Source of the DNA: Trichostrongylus colubriformis | Lineage: Eukaryota > Nematoda > Chromadorea > Rhabditida > Trichostrongylidae | Direction: 5' to 3' | Assembly (NCBI GenBank): GCA_963978905.1 | Contig: OZ022261.1 | Coordinates: 37,342,130-37,406,129 of the forward strand | Length of the DNA: 64,000 nt | Shown: positions 1 to 13,800 of the stretch, piece after piece | Layout: each line of letters opens with the position of its first letter | How positions within the stretch are numbered: the stretch's first letter is position 1 | The notes under the pieces: generated by a model | Databases searched by the model: none | Seen by the model: the letters and a program-made list of their open reading frames with translations, nothing else | What the model was told of the DNA's origin: nothing | Made by a program: the position numbers and the translations under genes

Positions 1-1750
1 CATATCTCGATTCTTCCGAAACGAATTGCAGAGTAGGGCAGTGCATTAGAAAGAGCACTGATAGCGCCTTCTAGCAGTACCATATAATTTCCTGCTTACA
101 GTGAAACAGGAGTTTTTTAGATCATGTTCGGTCCAGGGTTTGCTACAAGGTCGGGGTTATCACATTTAAAAATCGCATATCTCGATTCTTCCGAAACGAA
201 TTGCAGAGTTGGGCAGTGCATTAGAAAGAGCATTGATAGCGCTTTCTAGCAGTACCGTAGAATTTCCTGCTTACAGTGAAACAGGAGTTTTTTAGATCAT
301 GTTCGGTCCAGGGTTTGCTACAAGGTCGGGGTTATCACATTTAAAAATCGCATATCTCGATTCTTCCGAAACGAATTGCAGAGTTGGGCAGTGCATTAGA
401 AAGAGCACTGATAGCGCTTTCTAGCAGTACCATAGAATTTCCTGCTTACAGTGAAACAGGAGTTTTTTAGATCAAGTTCTGTCCAGGGTTTGCCACAAGG
501 TCGGGGTTATCACATTTAAAAATCGCATATCTCGATTCTTCCGAAACGAATTGCAGAGTTGGGCAGTGCATTAGAAAGAGCATTGATAGCGCTTCCTAGC
601 AGTACCATAGAATTTCCTGCTTACAGTGAAACAGGAGTTTTTTAGATCAAGTTTTGTCCAGGGTTTGCTACAAGGTCGGGGTTATCACATTTAAAAATCG
701 CATATCTCGATTCTTCCGAAACGAATTGCAGAGTTGGGCAGTGCATTAGAAAGAGCACTGATAGCGCCTTCTAGCAGTACCATATAATTTCCTGCTTACA
801 GTGAAACAGGAATTTTTATTGATTAGTTTTGTCCAGGATTTGCTACAAGGTCGGGGTTATCACATTTAAAAATCGCATATCTCGATTCTTCCGAAACGAA
901 TTGCAGAGTTGGGCAGTGCATTAGAAAGAGCATTGATAGCGCTTTCTAGCAGTACCATATAATTTCCTGCTCACAGTGGAACAGGAGTTTTTTAGATCAA
1001 GTTTTGTCCAGGGTTTGCTACAAGGTCGGGGTTATCACATTTAAAAATCGCATATCTCGATTCTTCCGAAACGAATTGCAGAGTTGGGCAGTGCATTAGA
1101 AAGAGCACTGATAGCGCTTTCTAGCAGTACCATAGAATTTCCTGCTTACAGTGAAACAGGAGTTTTTTAGATCAAGTTCTGTCCAGGGTTTGCCACAAGG
1201 TCGGGGTTATCACATTTAAAAATCGCATATCTCGATTCTTCCGAAACGAATTGCAGAGTTGGGCAGTGCATTAGAAAGAGCATTGATAGCGCTTCCTAGC
1301 AGTACCATAGAATTTCCTGCTTACAGTGAAACAGGAGTTTTTTAGATCAAGTTTTGTCCAGGGTTTGCTACAAGGTCGGGGTTATCACATTTAAAAATCG
1401 CATATCTCGATTCTTCCGAAACGAATTGCAGAGTTGGGCAGTGCATTAGAAAGAGCATTGATAGCGCTTTCTAGCAGTACCATATAATTTCCTGCTCACA
1501 GTGGAACAGGAGTTTTTTAGATCAAGTTTTGTCCAGGGTTTGCTACAAGGTCGGGGTTATCACATTTAAAAATCGCATATCTCGATTCTTCCGAAACGAA
1601 TTGCAGAGTTGGGCAGTGCATTAGAAAGAGCACTGATAGCGCCTTCTAGCAGTACCATATAATTTCCTGCTTACAGTGAAACAGGAATTTTTATTGATTA
1701 GTTTTGTCCAGGATTTGCTACAAGGTCGGGGTTATCACATTTAAAAATCG

Positions 1751-4700
1751 CATATCTCGATTCTTCCGAAACGAATTGCAGAGTTGGGCAGTGCATTAGA
1801 AAGAGCATTGATAGCGCTTCCTAGCGGTACCATAGAATTTCCTGCTTACAGTGAAACAGGAGTTTTTTAGATCAAGCTCGGTCCAGGGTTTGCTACAAGG
1901 TCGGGGTTATCACATTTAAAAATCGCATATCTCGATTCTTCCGAAACGAATTGCAGAGTTGGGCAGTGCATTAGAAAGAGCACTGATAGCGCTTCCTAGC
2001 AGTACCATAGAATTTCCTGCTTACAGTGAAACAGGAGTTTTTTAGATCAAGCTCGGTCCAGGGTTTGCTACAAGGTCGGGGTTATCACACTTAAAAATCG
2101 CATATCTCGATTCTTCCGAAACAAATTGCAGAGTAGGGCAGTGCATTAGAAAGAGCAGTGATAGCGCTTTCTAGCATTACCATAGAATTTCCTGCTTACA
2201 GTGAAACAGGAGTTTTTTAGATCATGTTCTGTCCAGGGTTTGCTACAAGGTCGGGGTTATCACATTTAAAAATCGCATATCTCGATTCTTCCGAAACGAA
2301 TTGCAGAGTTGGGCAGTGCATTAGAAAGAGCATTGATAGCGCTTCCTAGCAGTACCATAGAATTTCCTGCTTACAGTGAAACAGGAGTTTTTTAGATCAA
2401 GTTCTGTCCAGGGTTTGCTACAAGGTCGGGGTTATCACATTTAAAAATCGCATATCTCGATTCTTCCGAAACGAATTGCAGAGTTGGGCAGTGCATTAGA
2501 AAGAGCACTGATAGCGCTTCCTAGCAGTACCATAGAATTTCCTGCTTACAGTGAAACAGGAATTTTTATTGATTAGTTTTGTCCAGGATTTGCTACAAGG
2601 TCGGGGTTATCACATTTAAAAATCGCATATCTCGATTCTTCCGAAACGAATTGCAGAGTTGGGCAGTGCATTAGAAAGAGCATTGATAGCGCTTCCTAGC
2701 AGTACCATAGAATTTCCTGCTTACAGTGAAACAGGAGTTTTTTAGATCAAGTTCTGTCCAGGGTTTGCTACAAGGTCGGGGTTATCACATTTAAAAATCG
2801 CATATCTCGATTCTTCCGAAACGAATTGCAGAGTTGGGCAGTGCATTAGAAAGAACATTGATAGCGCTTTCTAGCAGTACCATATAATTTCCTGCTTACA
2901 GTGAAACAGGAGTTTTTTAGATCAAGCTCGGTCCAGGGTTTGCTACAAGGTCGGGGTTATCACATTTAAAAATCGCATATCTCGATTTTTCCGAAACGAA
3001 TTGCAGAGTTGGGCAGTGCATTAGAAAGAGCACTGATAGCGCCTTCTAGCAGTACCATAGAATTTCCTGCTTACAGTGAAACAGGAGTTTTTTAGATCAA
3101 GTTCGGACCAGGGTTTGCCACAAGGTCGGGGTTATCACACTTAAAAATCGCATATCTCGATTCTTCCGAAACGAATTGCAGAGTTGGGCAGTGCATTAGA
3201 AAGAGCACTGATAGCGCCTTCTAGCAGTACCATATAATTTCCTGCTTACAGTGAAACAGGAGTTTTTTAGATCAAGTTCGGACCAGGGTTTGCCACAAGG
3301 TCGGGGTTATCACACTTAAAAATCGCATATCTCGATTCTTCCGAAACGAATTGCAGAGTTGGGCAGTGCATTAGAAAGAGCATTGATAGCGCTTTCTAGC
3401 AGTACCATATAATTTCCTGCTTACAGTGAAACAGGAGTTTTTTAGATCAAGCTCGGTCCAGGGTTTGCTACAAGGTCGGGGTTATCACATTTAAAAATCG
3501 CATATCTCGATTCTTCCGAAACGAATTGCAGAGTTGGGCAGTGCATTAGAAAGAGCACTGATAGCGCCTTCTAGCAGTACCATATAATTTCCTGCTTACA
3601 GTGAAACAGGAATTTTTATTGATTAGTTTTGTCCAGGATTTGCTACAAGGTCGGGGTTATCACATTTAAAAATCGCATATCTCGATTCTTCCGAAACGAA
3701 TTGCAGAGTTGGGCAGTGCATTAGAAAGAGCACTGATAGCGCCTTCTAGCAGTACCATAGAATTTCCTGCTTACAGTGAAACAGGAGTTTTTTAGATCAA
3801 GTTCGGACCAGGGTTTGCCACAAGGTCGGGGTTATCACACTTAAAAATCGCATATCTCGATTCTTCCGAAACGAATTGCAGAGTTGGGCAGTGCATTAGA
3901 AAGAGCACTGATAGCGCCTTCTAGCAGTACCATATAATTTCCTGCTTACAGTGAAACAGGAGTTTTTTAGATCAAGTTCGGACCAGGGTTTGCCACAAGG
4001 TCGGGGTTATCACACTTAAAAATCGCATATCTCGATTCTTCCGAAACGAATTGCAGAGTTGGGCAGTGCATTAGAAAGAGCATTGATAGCGCTTTCTAGC
4101 AGTACCATATAATTTCCTGCTTACAGTGAAACAGGAGTTTTTTAGATCAAGCTCGGTCCAGGGTTTGCTACAAGGTCGGGGTTATCACATTTAAAAATCG
4201 CATATCTCGATTCTTCCGAAACGAATTGCAGAGTTGGGCAGTGCATTAGAAAGAGCACTGATAGCGCCTTCTAGCAGTACCATATAATTTCCTGCTTACA
4301 GTGAAACAGGAATTTTTATTGATTAGTTTTGTCCAGGATTTGCTACAAGGTCGGGGTTATCACATTTAAAAATCGCATATCTCGATTCTTCCGAAACGAA
4401 TTGCAGAGTTGGGCAGTGCATTAGAAAGAGCATTGATAGCGCTTTCTAGCAGTACCATATAATTTCCTGCTTACAGTGAAACAGGAGTTTTTTAGATCAA
4501 GCTCGGTCCAGGGTTTGCTACAAGGTCGGGGTTATCACACTTAAAAATCGCATATCTCGATTCTTCCGAAACAAATTGCAGAGTAGGGCAGTGCATTAGA
4601 AAGAGCAGTGATAGCGCTTTCTAGCATTACCATAGAATTTCCTGCTTACAGTGAAACAGGAGTTTTTTAGATCAAGTTCTGTCCAGGGTTTGCTACAAGG

Positions 4701-5250
4701 TCGGGGTTATCACATTTAAAAATCGCATATCTCGATTCTTCCGAAACGAATTGCAGAGTTGGGCAGTGCATTAGAAAGAGCATTGATAGCGCTTCCTAGC
4801 AGTACCATAGAATTTCCTGCTTACAGTGAAACAGGAGTTTTTTAGATCAAGTTCTGTCCAGGGTTTGCTACAAGGTCGGGGTTATCACATTTAAAAATCG
4901 CATATCTCGATTCTTCCGAAACGAATTGCAGAGTTGGGCAGTGCATTAGAAAGAGCACTGATAGCGCCTTCTAGCAGTACCATAGAATTTCCTGCTTACA
5001 GTGAAACAGGAGTTTTTTAGATCATGTTCGGTCCAGGGTTTGCTACAAGGTCGGGGTTATCACATTTAAAAATCGCATATCTCGATTCTTCCGAAACGAA
5101 TTGCAGAGTTGGGCAGTGCATTAGAAAGAGCACTGATAGCGCTTTCTAGCAGTACCATAGAATTTCCTGCTTACAGTGAAACAGGAGTTTTTTAGATCAA
5201 GTTCTGTCCAGGGTTTGCCACAAGGTCGGGGTTATCACATTTAAAAATCG
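1751..5250. repeat. 20-monomer higher-order block, copy 1
   Basis: Twenty consecutive monomers. The first carries GGTACC at the usual AGTACC site. The third carries ACAAATT, AGTAGGG, GCAGTG and ATTACC. The seventh has AAGAACATTG and the eighth has CTCGATTTTT. The same ordered variants recur in the block starting at 7351 (offset 5,600 bp), and I see no difference between the two by eye. The block itself contains a local four-monomer duplication: monomers at 2976-3675 and 3676-4375 have the same order of tail variants. Confidence 0.9.
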
Positions 5251-7350
5251 CATATCTCGATTCTTCCGAAACGAATTGCAGAGTTGGGCAGTGCATTAGA
5301 AAGAGCATTGATAGCGCTTCCTAGCAGTACCATAGAATTTCCTGCTTACAGTGAAACAGGAGTTTTTTAGATCAAGTTTTGTCCAGGGTTTGCTACAAGG
5401 TCGGGGTTATCACATTTAAAAATCGCATATCTCGATTCTTCCGAAACGAATTGCAGAGTTGGGCAGTGCATTAGAAAGAGCACTGATAGCGCCTTCTAGC
5501 AGTACCATATAATTTCCTGCTTACAGTGAAACAGGAATTTTTATTGATTAGTTTTGTCCAGGATTTGCTACAAGGTCGGGGTTATCACATTTAAAAATCG
5601 CATATCTCGATTCTTCCGAAACGAATTGCAGAGTTGGGCAGTGCATTAGAAAGAGCATTGATAGCGCTTTCTAGCAGTACCATATAATTTCCTGCTTACA
5701 GTGAAACAGGAGTTTTTTAGATCAAGCTCGGTCCAGGGTTTGCTACAAGGTCGGGGTTATCACACTTAAAAATCGCATATCTCGATTCTTCCGAAACAAA
5801 TTGCAGAGTAGGGCAGTGCATTAGAAAGAGCAGTGATAGCGCTTTCTAGCATTACCATAGAATTTCCTGCTTACAGTGAAACAGGAGTTTTTTAGATCAA
5901 GTTCTGTCCAGGGTTTGCTACAAGGTCGGGGTTATCACATTTAAAAATCGCATATCTCGATTCTTCCGAAACGAATTGCAGAGTTGGGCAGTGCATTAGA
6001 AAGAGCATTGATAGCGCTTCCTAGCAGTACCATAGAATTTCCTGCTTACAGTGAAACAGGAGTTTTTTAGATCAAGTTCTGTCCAGGGTTTGCTACAAGG
6101 TCGGGGTTATCACACTTAAAAATCGCATATCTCGATTCTTCCGAAACGAATTGCAGAGTAGGGCAGTGCATTAGAAAGAGCACTGATAGCGCCTTCTAGC
6201 AGTACCATATAATTTCCTGCTTACAGTGAAACAGGAGTTTTTTAGATCATGTTCGGTCCAGGGTTTGCTACAAGGTCGGGGTTATCACATTTAAAAATCG
6301 CATATCTCGATTCTTCCGAAACGAATTGCAGAGTTGGGCAGTGCATTAGAAAGAGCATTGATAGCGCTTTCTAGCAGTACCGTAGAATTTCCTGCTTACA
6401 GTGAAACAGGAGTTTTTTAGATCATGTTCGGTCCAGGGTTTGCTACAAGGTCGGGGTTATCACATTTAAAAATCGCATATCTCGATTCTTCCGAAACGAA
6501 TTGCAGAGTTGGGCAGTGCATTAGAAAGAGCACTGATAGCGCTTTCTAGCAGTACCATAGAATTTCCTGCTTACAGTGAAACAGGAGTTTTTTAGATCAA
6601 GTTCTGTCCAGGGTTTGCCACAAGGTCGGGGTTATCACATTTAAAAATCGCATATCTCGATTCTTCCGAAACGAATTGCAGAGTTGGGCAGTGCATTAGA
6701 AAGAGCATTGATAGCGCTTCCTAGCAGTACCATAGAATTTCCTGCTTACAGTGAAACAGGAGTTTTTTAGATCAAGTTTTGTCCAGGGTTTGCTACAAGG
6801 TCGGGGTTATCACATTTAAAAATCGCATATCTCGATTCTTCCGAAACGAATTGCAGAGTTGGGCAGTGCATTAGAAAGAGCACTGATAGCGCCTTCTAGC
6901 AGTACCATATAATTTCCTGCTTACAGTGAAACAGGAATTTTTATTGATTAGTTTTGTCCAGGATTTGCTACAAGGTCGGGGTTATCACATTTAAAAATCG
7001 CATATCTCGATTCTTCCGAAACGAATTGCAGAGTTGGGCAGTGCATTAGAAAGAGCATTGATAGCGCTTTCTAGCAGTACCATATAATTTCCTGCTCACA
7101 GTGAAACAGGAGTTTTTTAGATCAAGTTTTGTCCAGGGTTTGCTACAAGGTCGGGGTTATCACATTTAAAAATCGCATATCTCGATTCTTCCGAAACGAA
7201 TTGCAGAGTTGGGCAGTGCATTAGAAAGAGCACTGATAGCGCCTTCTAGCAGTACCATATAATTTCCTGCTTACAGTGAAACAGGAATTTTTATTGATTA
7301 GTTTTGTCCAGGATTTGCTACAAGGTCGGGGTTATCACATTTAAAAATCG

Positions 7351-10300
7351 CATATCTCGATTCTTCCGAAACGAATTGCAGAGTTGGGCAGTGCATTAGA
7401 AAGAGCATTGATAGCGCTTCCTAGCGGTACCATAGAATTTCCTGCTTACAGTGAAACAGGAGTTTTTTAGATCAAGCTCGGTCCAGGGTTTGCTACAAGG
7501 TCGGGGTTATCACATTTAAAAATCGCATATCTCGATTCTTCCGAAACGAATTGCAGAGTTGGGCAGTGCATTAGAAAGAGCACTGATAGCGCTTCCTAGC
7601 AGTACCATAGAATTTCCTGCTTACAGTGAAACAGGAGTTTTTTAGATCAAGCTCGGTCCAGGGTTTGCTACAAGGTCGGGGTTATCACACTTAAAAATCG
7701 CATATCTCGATTCTTCCGAAACAAATTGCAGAGTAGGGCAGTGCATTAGAAAGAGCAGTGATAGCGCTTTCTAGCATTACCATAGAATTTCCTGCTTACA
7801 GTGAAACAGGAGTTTTTTAGATCATGTTCTGTCCAGGGTTTGCTACAAGGTCGGGGTTATCACATTTAAAAATCGCATATCTCGATTCTTCCGAAACGAA
7901 TTGCAGAGTTGGGCAGTGCATTAGAAAGAGCATTGATAGCGCTTCCTAGCAGTACCATAGAATTTCCTGCTTACAGTGAAACAGGAGTTTTTTAGATCAA
8001 GTTCTGTCCAGGGTTTGCTACAAGGTCGGGGTTATCACATTTAAAAATCGCATATCTCGATTCTTCCGAAACGAATTGCAGAGTTGGGCAGTGCATTAGA
8101 AAGAGCACTGATAGCGCTTCCTAGCAGTACCATAGAATTTCCTGCTTACAGTGAAACAGGAATTTTTATTGATTAGTTTTGTCCAGGATTTGCTACAAGG
8201 TCGGGGTTATCACATTTAAAAATCGCATATCTCGATTCTTCCGAAACGAATTGCAGAGTTGGGCAGTGCATTAGAAAGAGCATTGATAGCGCTTCCTAGC
8301 AGTACCATAGAATTTCCTGCTTACAGTGAAACAGGAGTTTTTTAGATCAAGTTCTGTCCAGGGTTTGCTACAAGGTCGGGGTTATCACATTTAAAAATCG
8401 CATATCTCGATTCTTCCGAAACGAATTGCAGAGTTGGGCAGTGCATTAGAAAGAACATTGATAGCGCTTTCTAGCAGTACCATATAATTTCCTGCTTACA
8501 GTGAAACAGGAGTTTTTTAGATCAAGCTCGGTCCAGGGTTTGCTACAAGGTCGGGGTTATCACATTTAAAAATCGCATATCTCGATTTTTCCGAAACGAA
8601 TTGCAGAGTTGGGCAGTGCATTAGAAAGAGCACTGATAGCGCCTTCTAGCAGTACCATAGAATTTCCTGCTTACAGTGAAACAGGAGTTTTTTAGATCAA
8701 GTTCGGACCAGGGTTTGCCACAAGGTCGGGGTTATCACACTTAAAAATCGCATATCTCGATTCTTCCGAAACGAATTGCAGAGTTGGGCAGTGCATTAGA
8801 AAGAGCACTGATAGCGCCTTCTAGCAGTACCATATAATTTCCTGCTTACAGTGAAACAGGAGTTTTTTAGATCAAGTTCGGACCAGGGTTTGCCACAAGG
8901 TCGGGGTTATCACACTTAAAAATCGCATATCTCGATTCTTCCGAAACGAATTGCAGAGTTGGGCAGTGCATTAGAAAGAGCATTGATAGCGCTTTCTAGC
9001 AGTACCATATAATTTCCTGCTTACAGTGAAACAGGAGTTTTTTAGATCAAGCTCGGTCCAGGGTTTGCTACAAGGTCGGGGTTATCACATTTAAAAATCG
9101 CATATCTCGATTCTTCCGAAACGAATTGCAGAGTTGGGCAGTGCATTAGAAAGAGCACTGATAGCGCCTTCTAGCAGTACCATATAATTTCCTGCTTACA
9201 GTGAAACAGGAATTTTTATTGATTAGTTTTGTCCAGGATTTGCTACAAGGTCGGGGTTATCACATTTAAAAATCGCATATCTCGATTCTTCCGAAACGAA
9301 TTGCAGAGTTGGGCAGTGCATTAGAAAGAGCACTGATAGCGCCTTCTAGCAGTACCATAGAATTTCCTGCTTACAGTGAAACAGGAGTTTTTTAGATCAA
9401 GTTCGGACCAGGGTTTGCCACAAGGTCGGGGTTATCACACTTAAAAATCGCATATCTCGATTCTTCCGAAACGAATTGCAGAGTTGGGCAGTGCATTAGA
9501 AAGAGCACTGATAGCGCCTTCTAGCAGTACCATATAATTTCCTGCTTACAGTGAAACAGGAGTTTTTTAGATCAAGTTCGGACCAGGGTTTGCCACAAGG
9601 TCGGGGTTATCACACTTAAAAATCGCATATCTCGATTCTTCCGAAACGAATTGCAGAGTTGGGCAGTGCATTAGAAAGAGCATTGATAGCGCTTTCTAGC
9701 AGTACCATATAATTTCCTGCTTACAGTGAAACAGGAGTTTTTTAGATCAAGCTCGGTCCAGGGTTTGCTACAAGGTCGGGGTTATCACATTTAAAAATCG
9801 CATATCTCGATTCTTCCGAAACGAATTGCAGAGTTGGGCAGTGCATTAGAAAGAGCACTGATAGCGCCTTCTAGCAGTACCATATAATTTCCTGCTTACA
9901 GTGAAACAGGAATTTTTATTGATTAGTTTTGTCCAGGATTTGCTACAAGGTCGGGGTTATCACATTTAAAAATCGCATATCTCGATTCTTCCGAAACGAA
10001 TTGCAGAGTTGGGCAGTGCATTAGAAAGAGCATTGATAGCGCTTTCTAGCAGTACCATATAATTTCCTGCTTACAGTGAAACAGGAGTTTTTTAGATCAA
10101 GCTCGGTCCAGGGTTTGCTACAAGGTCGGGGTTATCACACTTAAAAATCGCATATCTCGATTCTTCCGAAACAAATTGCAGAGTAGGGCAGTGCATTAGA
10201 AAGAGCAGTGATAGCGCTTTCTAGCATTACCATAGAATTTCCTGCTTACAGTGAAACAGGAGTTTTTTAGATCAAGTTCTGTCCAGGGTTTGCTACAAGG

Positions 10301-10850
10301 TCGGGGTTATCACATTTAAAAATCGCATATCTCGATTCTTCCGAAACGAATTGCAGAGTTGGGCAGTGCATTAGAAAGAGCATTGATAGCGCTTCCTAGC
10401 AGTACCATAGAATTTCCTGCTTACAGTGAAACAGGAGTTTTTTAGATCAAGTTCTGTCCAGGGTTTGCTACAAGGTCGGGGTTATCACATTTAAAAATCG
10501 CATATCTCGATTCTTCCGAAACGAATTGCAGAGTTGGGCAGTGCATTAGAAAGAGCACTGATAGCGCCTTCTAGCAGTACCATAGAATTTCCTGCTTACA
10601 GTGAAACAGGAGTTTTTTAGATCATGTTCGGTCCAGGGTTTGCTACAAGGTCGGGGTTATCACATTTAAAAATCGCATATCTCGATTCTTCCGAAACGAA
10701 TTGCAGAGTTGGGCAGTGCATTAGAAAGAGCACTGATAGCGCTTTCTAGCAGTACCATAGAATTTCCTGCTTACAGTGAAACAGGAGTTTTTTAGATCAA
10801 GTTCTGTCCAGGGTTTGCCACAAGGTCGGGGTTATCACATTTAAAAATCG
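7351..10850. repeat. 20-monomer higher-order block, copy 2
   Basis: This is a second copy of the block at 1751-5250, 32 monomers downstream. It has the same private markers in the same order: GGTACC monomer at 7351, ACAAATT monomer at 7701, AAGAACATTG monomer at 8401 and CTCGATTTTT monomer at 8576. The copies diverge after it: the monomer at 10851 has AGTAGGG/GCAGTG/ATTACC, whereas its counterpart at 5251 has AGTTGGG/GCATTG/AGTACC. This places one boundary of the duplicated segment. Confidence 0.9.
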
Positions 10851-13800
10851 CATATCTCGATTCTTCCGAAACGAATTGCAGAGTAGGGCAGTGCATTAGA
10901 AAGAGCAGTGATAGCGCTTTCTAGCATTACCATAGAATTTCCTGCTTACAGTGAAACAGGAGTTTTTTAGATCAAGTTTTGTCCAGGGTTTGCTACAAGG
11001 TCGGGGTTATCACATTTAAAAATCGCATATCTCGATTCTTCCGAAACGAATTGCAGAGTTGGGCAGTGCATTAGAAAGAGCACTGATAGCGCCTTCTAGC
11101 AGTACCATATAATTTCCTGCTTACAGTGAAACAGGAGTTTTTTAGATCATGTTCGGTCCAGGGTTTGCTACAAGGTCGGGGTTATCACATTTAAAAATCG
11201 CATATCTCGATTCTTCCGAAACGAATTGCAGAGTTGGGCAGTGCATTAGAAAGAGCATTGATAGCGCTTTCTAGCAGTACCGTAGAATTTCCTGCTTACA
11301 GTGAAACAGGAGTTTTTTAGATCAAGTCCTGTCCAGGGTTTGCTACAAGGTCGGGGTTATCACATTTAAAAATCGCATATCTCGATTCTTCCGAAACGAA
11401 TTGCAGAGTTGGGCAGTGCATTAGAAATAGCACTGATAGCGCCTTCTAGCAGTACCACATAATTTCCTGCTTACAGCGAAACAGGAGTTTTTTAGATCAA
11501 GTTCTGTCCAGGGTTTGCTACAAGGTCGGGGTTATCACATTTAAAAATCGCATATCTCGATTCTTCCGAAACGAATTGCAGAGTTGGGCAGTGCATTAGA
11601 AAGAGCACTGATAGCGCTTTCTAGCAGTACCATAGAATTTCCTGCTTACAGTGAAACAGGAGTTTTTTAGATCAAGTTCTGTCCAGGGTTTGCCACAAGG
11701 TCGGGGTTATCACATTTAAAAATCGCATATCTCGATTCTTCCGAAACGAATTGCAGAGTTGGGCAGTGCATTAGAAAGAGCATTGATAGCGCTTCCTAGC
11801 AGTACCATAGAATTTCCTGCTTACAGTGAAACAGGAGTTTTTTAGATCAAGTTTTGTCCAGGGTTTGCTACAAGGTCGGGGTTATCACATTTAAAAATCG
11901 CATATCTCGATTCTTCCGAAACGAATTGCAGAGTTGGGCAGTGCATTAGAAAGAGCACTGATAGCGCCTTCTAGCAGTACCATATAATTTCCTGCTTACA
12001 GTGAAACAGGAATTTTTATTGATTAGTTTTGTCCAGGATTTGCTACAAGGTCGGGGTTATCACATTTAAAAATCGCATATCTCGATTCTTCCGAAACGAA
12101 TTGCAGAGTTGGGCAGTGCATTAGAAAGAGCATTGATAGCGCTTTCTAGCAGTACCATATAATTTCCTGCTTACAGTGAAACAGGAGTTTTTTAGATCAA
12201 GCTCGGTCCAGGGTTTGCTACAAGGTCGGGGTTATCACACTTAAAAATCGCATATCTCGATTCTTCCGAAACAAATTGCAGAGTAGGGCAGTGCATTAGA
12301 AAGAGCAGTGATAGCGCTTTCTAGCATTACCATAGAATTTCCTGCTTACAGTGAAACAGGAGTTTTTTAGATCAAGTTCTGTCCAGGGTTTGCTACAAGG
12401 TCGGGGTTATCACATTTAAAAATCGCATATCTCGATTCTTCCGAAACGAATTGCAGAGTTGGGCAGTGCATTAGAAAGAGCATTGATAGCGCTTCCTAGC
12501 AGTACCATAGAATTTCCTGCTTACAGTGAAACAGGAGTTTTTTAGATCAAGTTCTGTCCAGGGTTTGCTACAAGGTCGGGGTTATCACACTTAAAAATCG
12601 CATATCTCGATTCTTCCGAAACGAATTGCAGAGTAGGGCAGTGCATTAGAAAGAGCACTGATAGCGCCTTCTAGCAGTACCATATAATTTCCTGCTTACA
12701 GTGAAACAGGAGTTTTTTAGATCATGTTCGGTCCAGGGTTTGCTACAAGGTCGGGGTTATCACATTTAAAAATCGCATATCTCGATTCTTCCGAAACGAA
12801 TTGCAGAGTTGGGCAGTGCATTAGAAAGAGCATTGATAGCGCTTTCTAGCAGTACCGTAGAATTTCCTGCTTACAGTGAAACAGGAGTTTTTTAGATCAT
12901 GTTCGGTCCAGGGTTTGCTACAAGGTCGGGGTTATCACATTTAAAAATCGCATATCTCGATTCTTCCGAAACGAATTGCAGAGTTGGGCAGTGCATTAGA
13001 AAGAGCACTGATAGCGCTTTCTAGCAGTACCATAGAATTTCCTGCTTACAGTGAAACAGGAGTTTTTTAGATCAAGTTCTGTCCAGGGTTTGCCATAAGG
13101 TCGGGGTTATCACATTTAAAAATCGCATATCTCGATTCTTCCGAAACGAATTGCAGAGTAGGGCAGTGCATTAGAAAGAGCACTGATAGCGCTTTCTAGC
13201 AGTACCATAGAATTTCCTGCTTACAGTGAAACAGGAATTTTTATTGATTAGTTTTGTCCAGGATTTGCTACAAGGTCGGGGTTATCACATTTAAAAATCG
13301 CATATCTCGATTCTTCCGAAACGAATTGCAGAGCTGGACAGTGCATTAGAAAGAGCATTGATAGCGCTTTCTAGCAGTACCATAGAATTTCCTGCTTACA
13401 TTGAAACAGGAGTTTTTTAGATCATGTTCGGTCCAGGGTTTGCTACAAGGTCGGGGTTATCACATTTAAAAATCGCATATCTCGATTCTTCCGAAACGAA
13501 TTGCAGAGTTGGGCAGTGCATTAGAAAGAGCACTGATAGCGCCTTCTAGCAGTACCATATAATTTCCTGCTTACAGTGAAACAGGAGTTTTTTAGATCAA
13601 GTTCGGACCAGGGTTTGCCACAAGGTCGGGGTTATCACACTTAAAAATCGCATATCTCGATTCTTCCGAAACGAATTGCAGAGTAGGGCAGTGCATTAGA
13701 AAGAGCACTGATAGCGCCTTCTAGCATTACCATATAATTTCCTGCTTACAGTGAAACAGGAATTTTTATTGATTAGTTTTGTCCAGGATTTGCTACAAGG

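Noticed and set aside
397..550. Hammerhead ribozyme in the satellite monomer (CTGATAG and CCGAAAC fragments)
   Set aside because: The conserved core needs CTGATGA followed by a short stem and GAAA. The monomer has CTGATAG with GAAAC in the wrong order and at the wrong distance.
536..556. CENP-B box-like sequence (TTCGTTTCGGAAG on the minus strand)
   Set aside because: Only the TTCG start matches. The invariant A and the CGGG positions do not.
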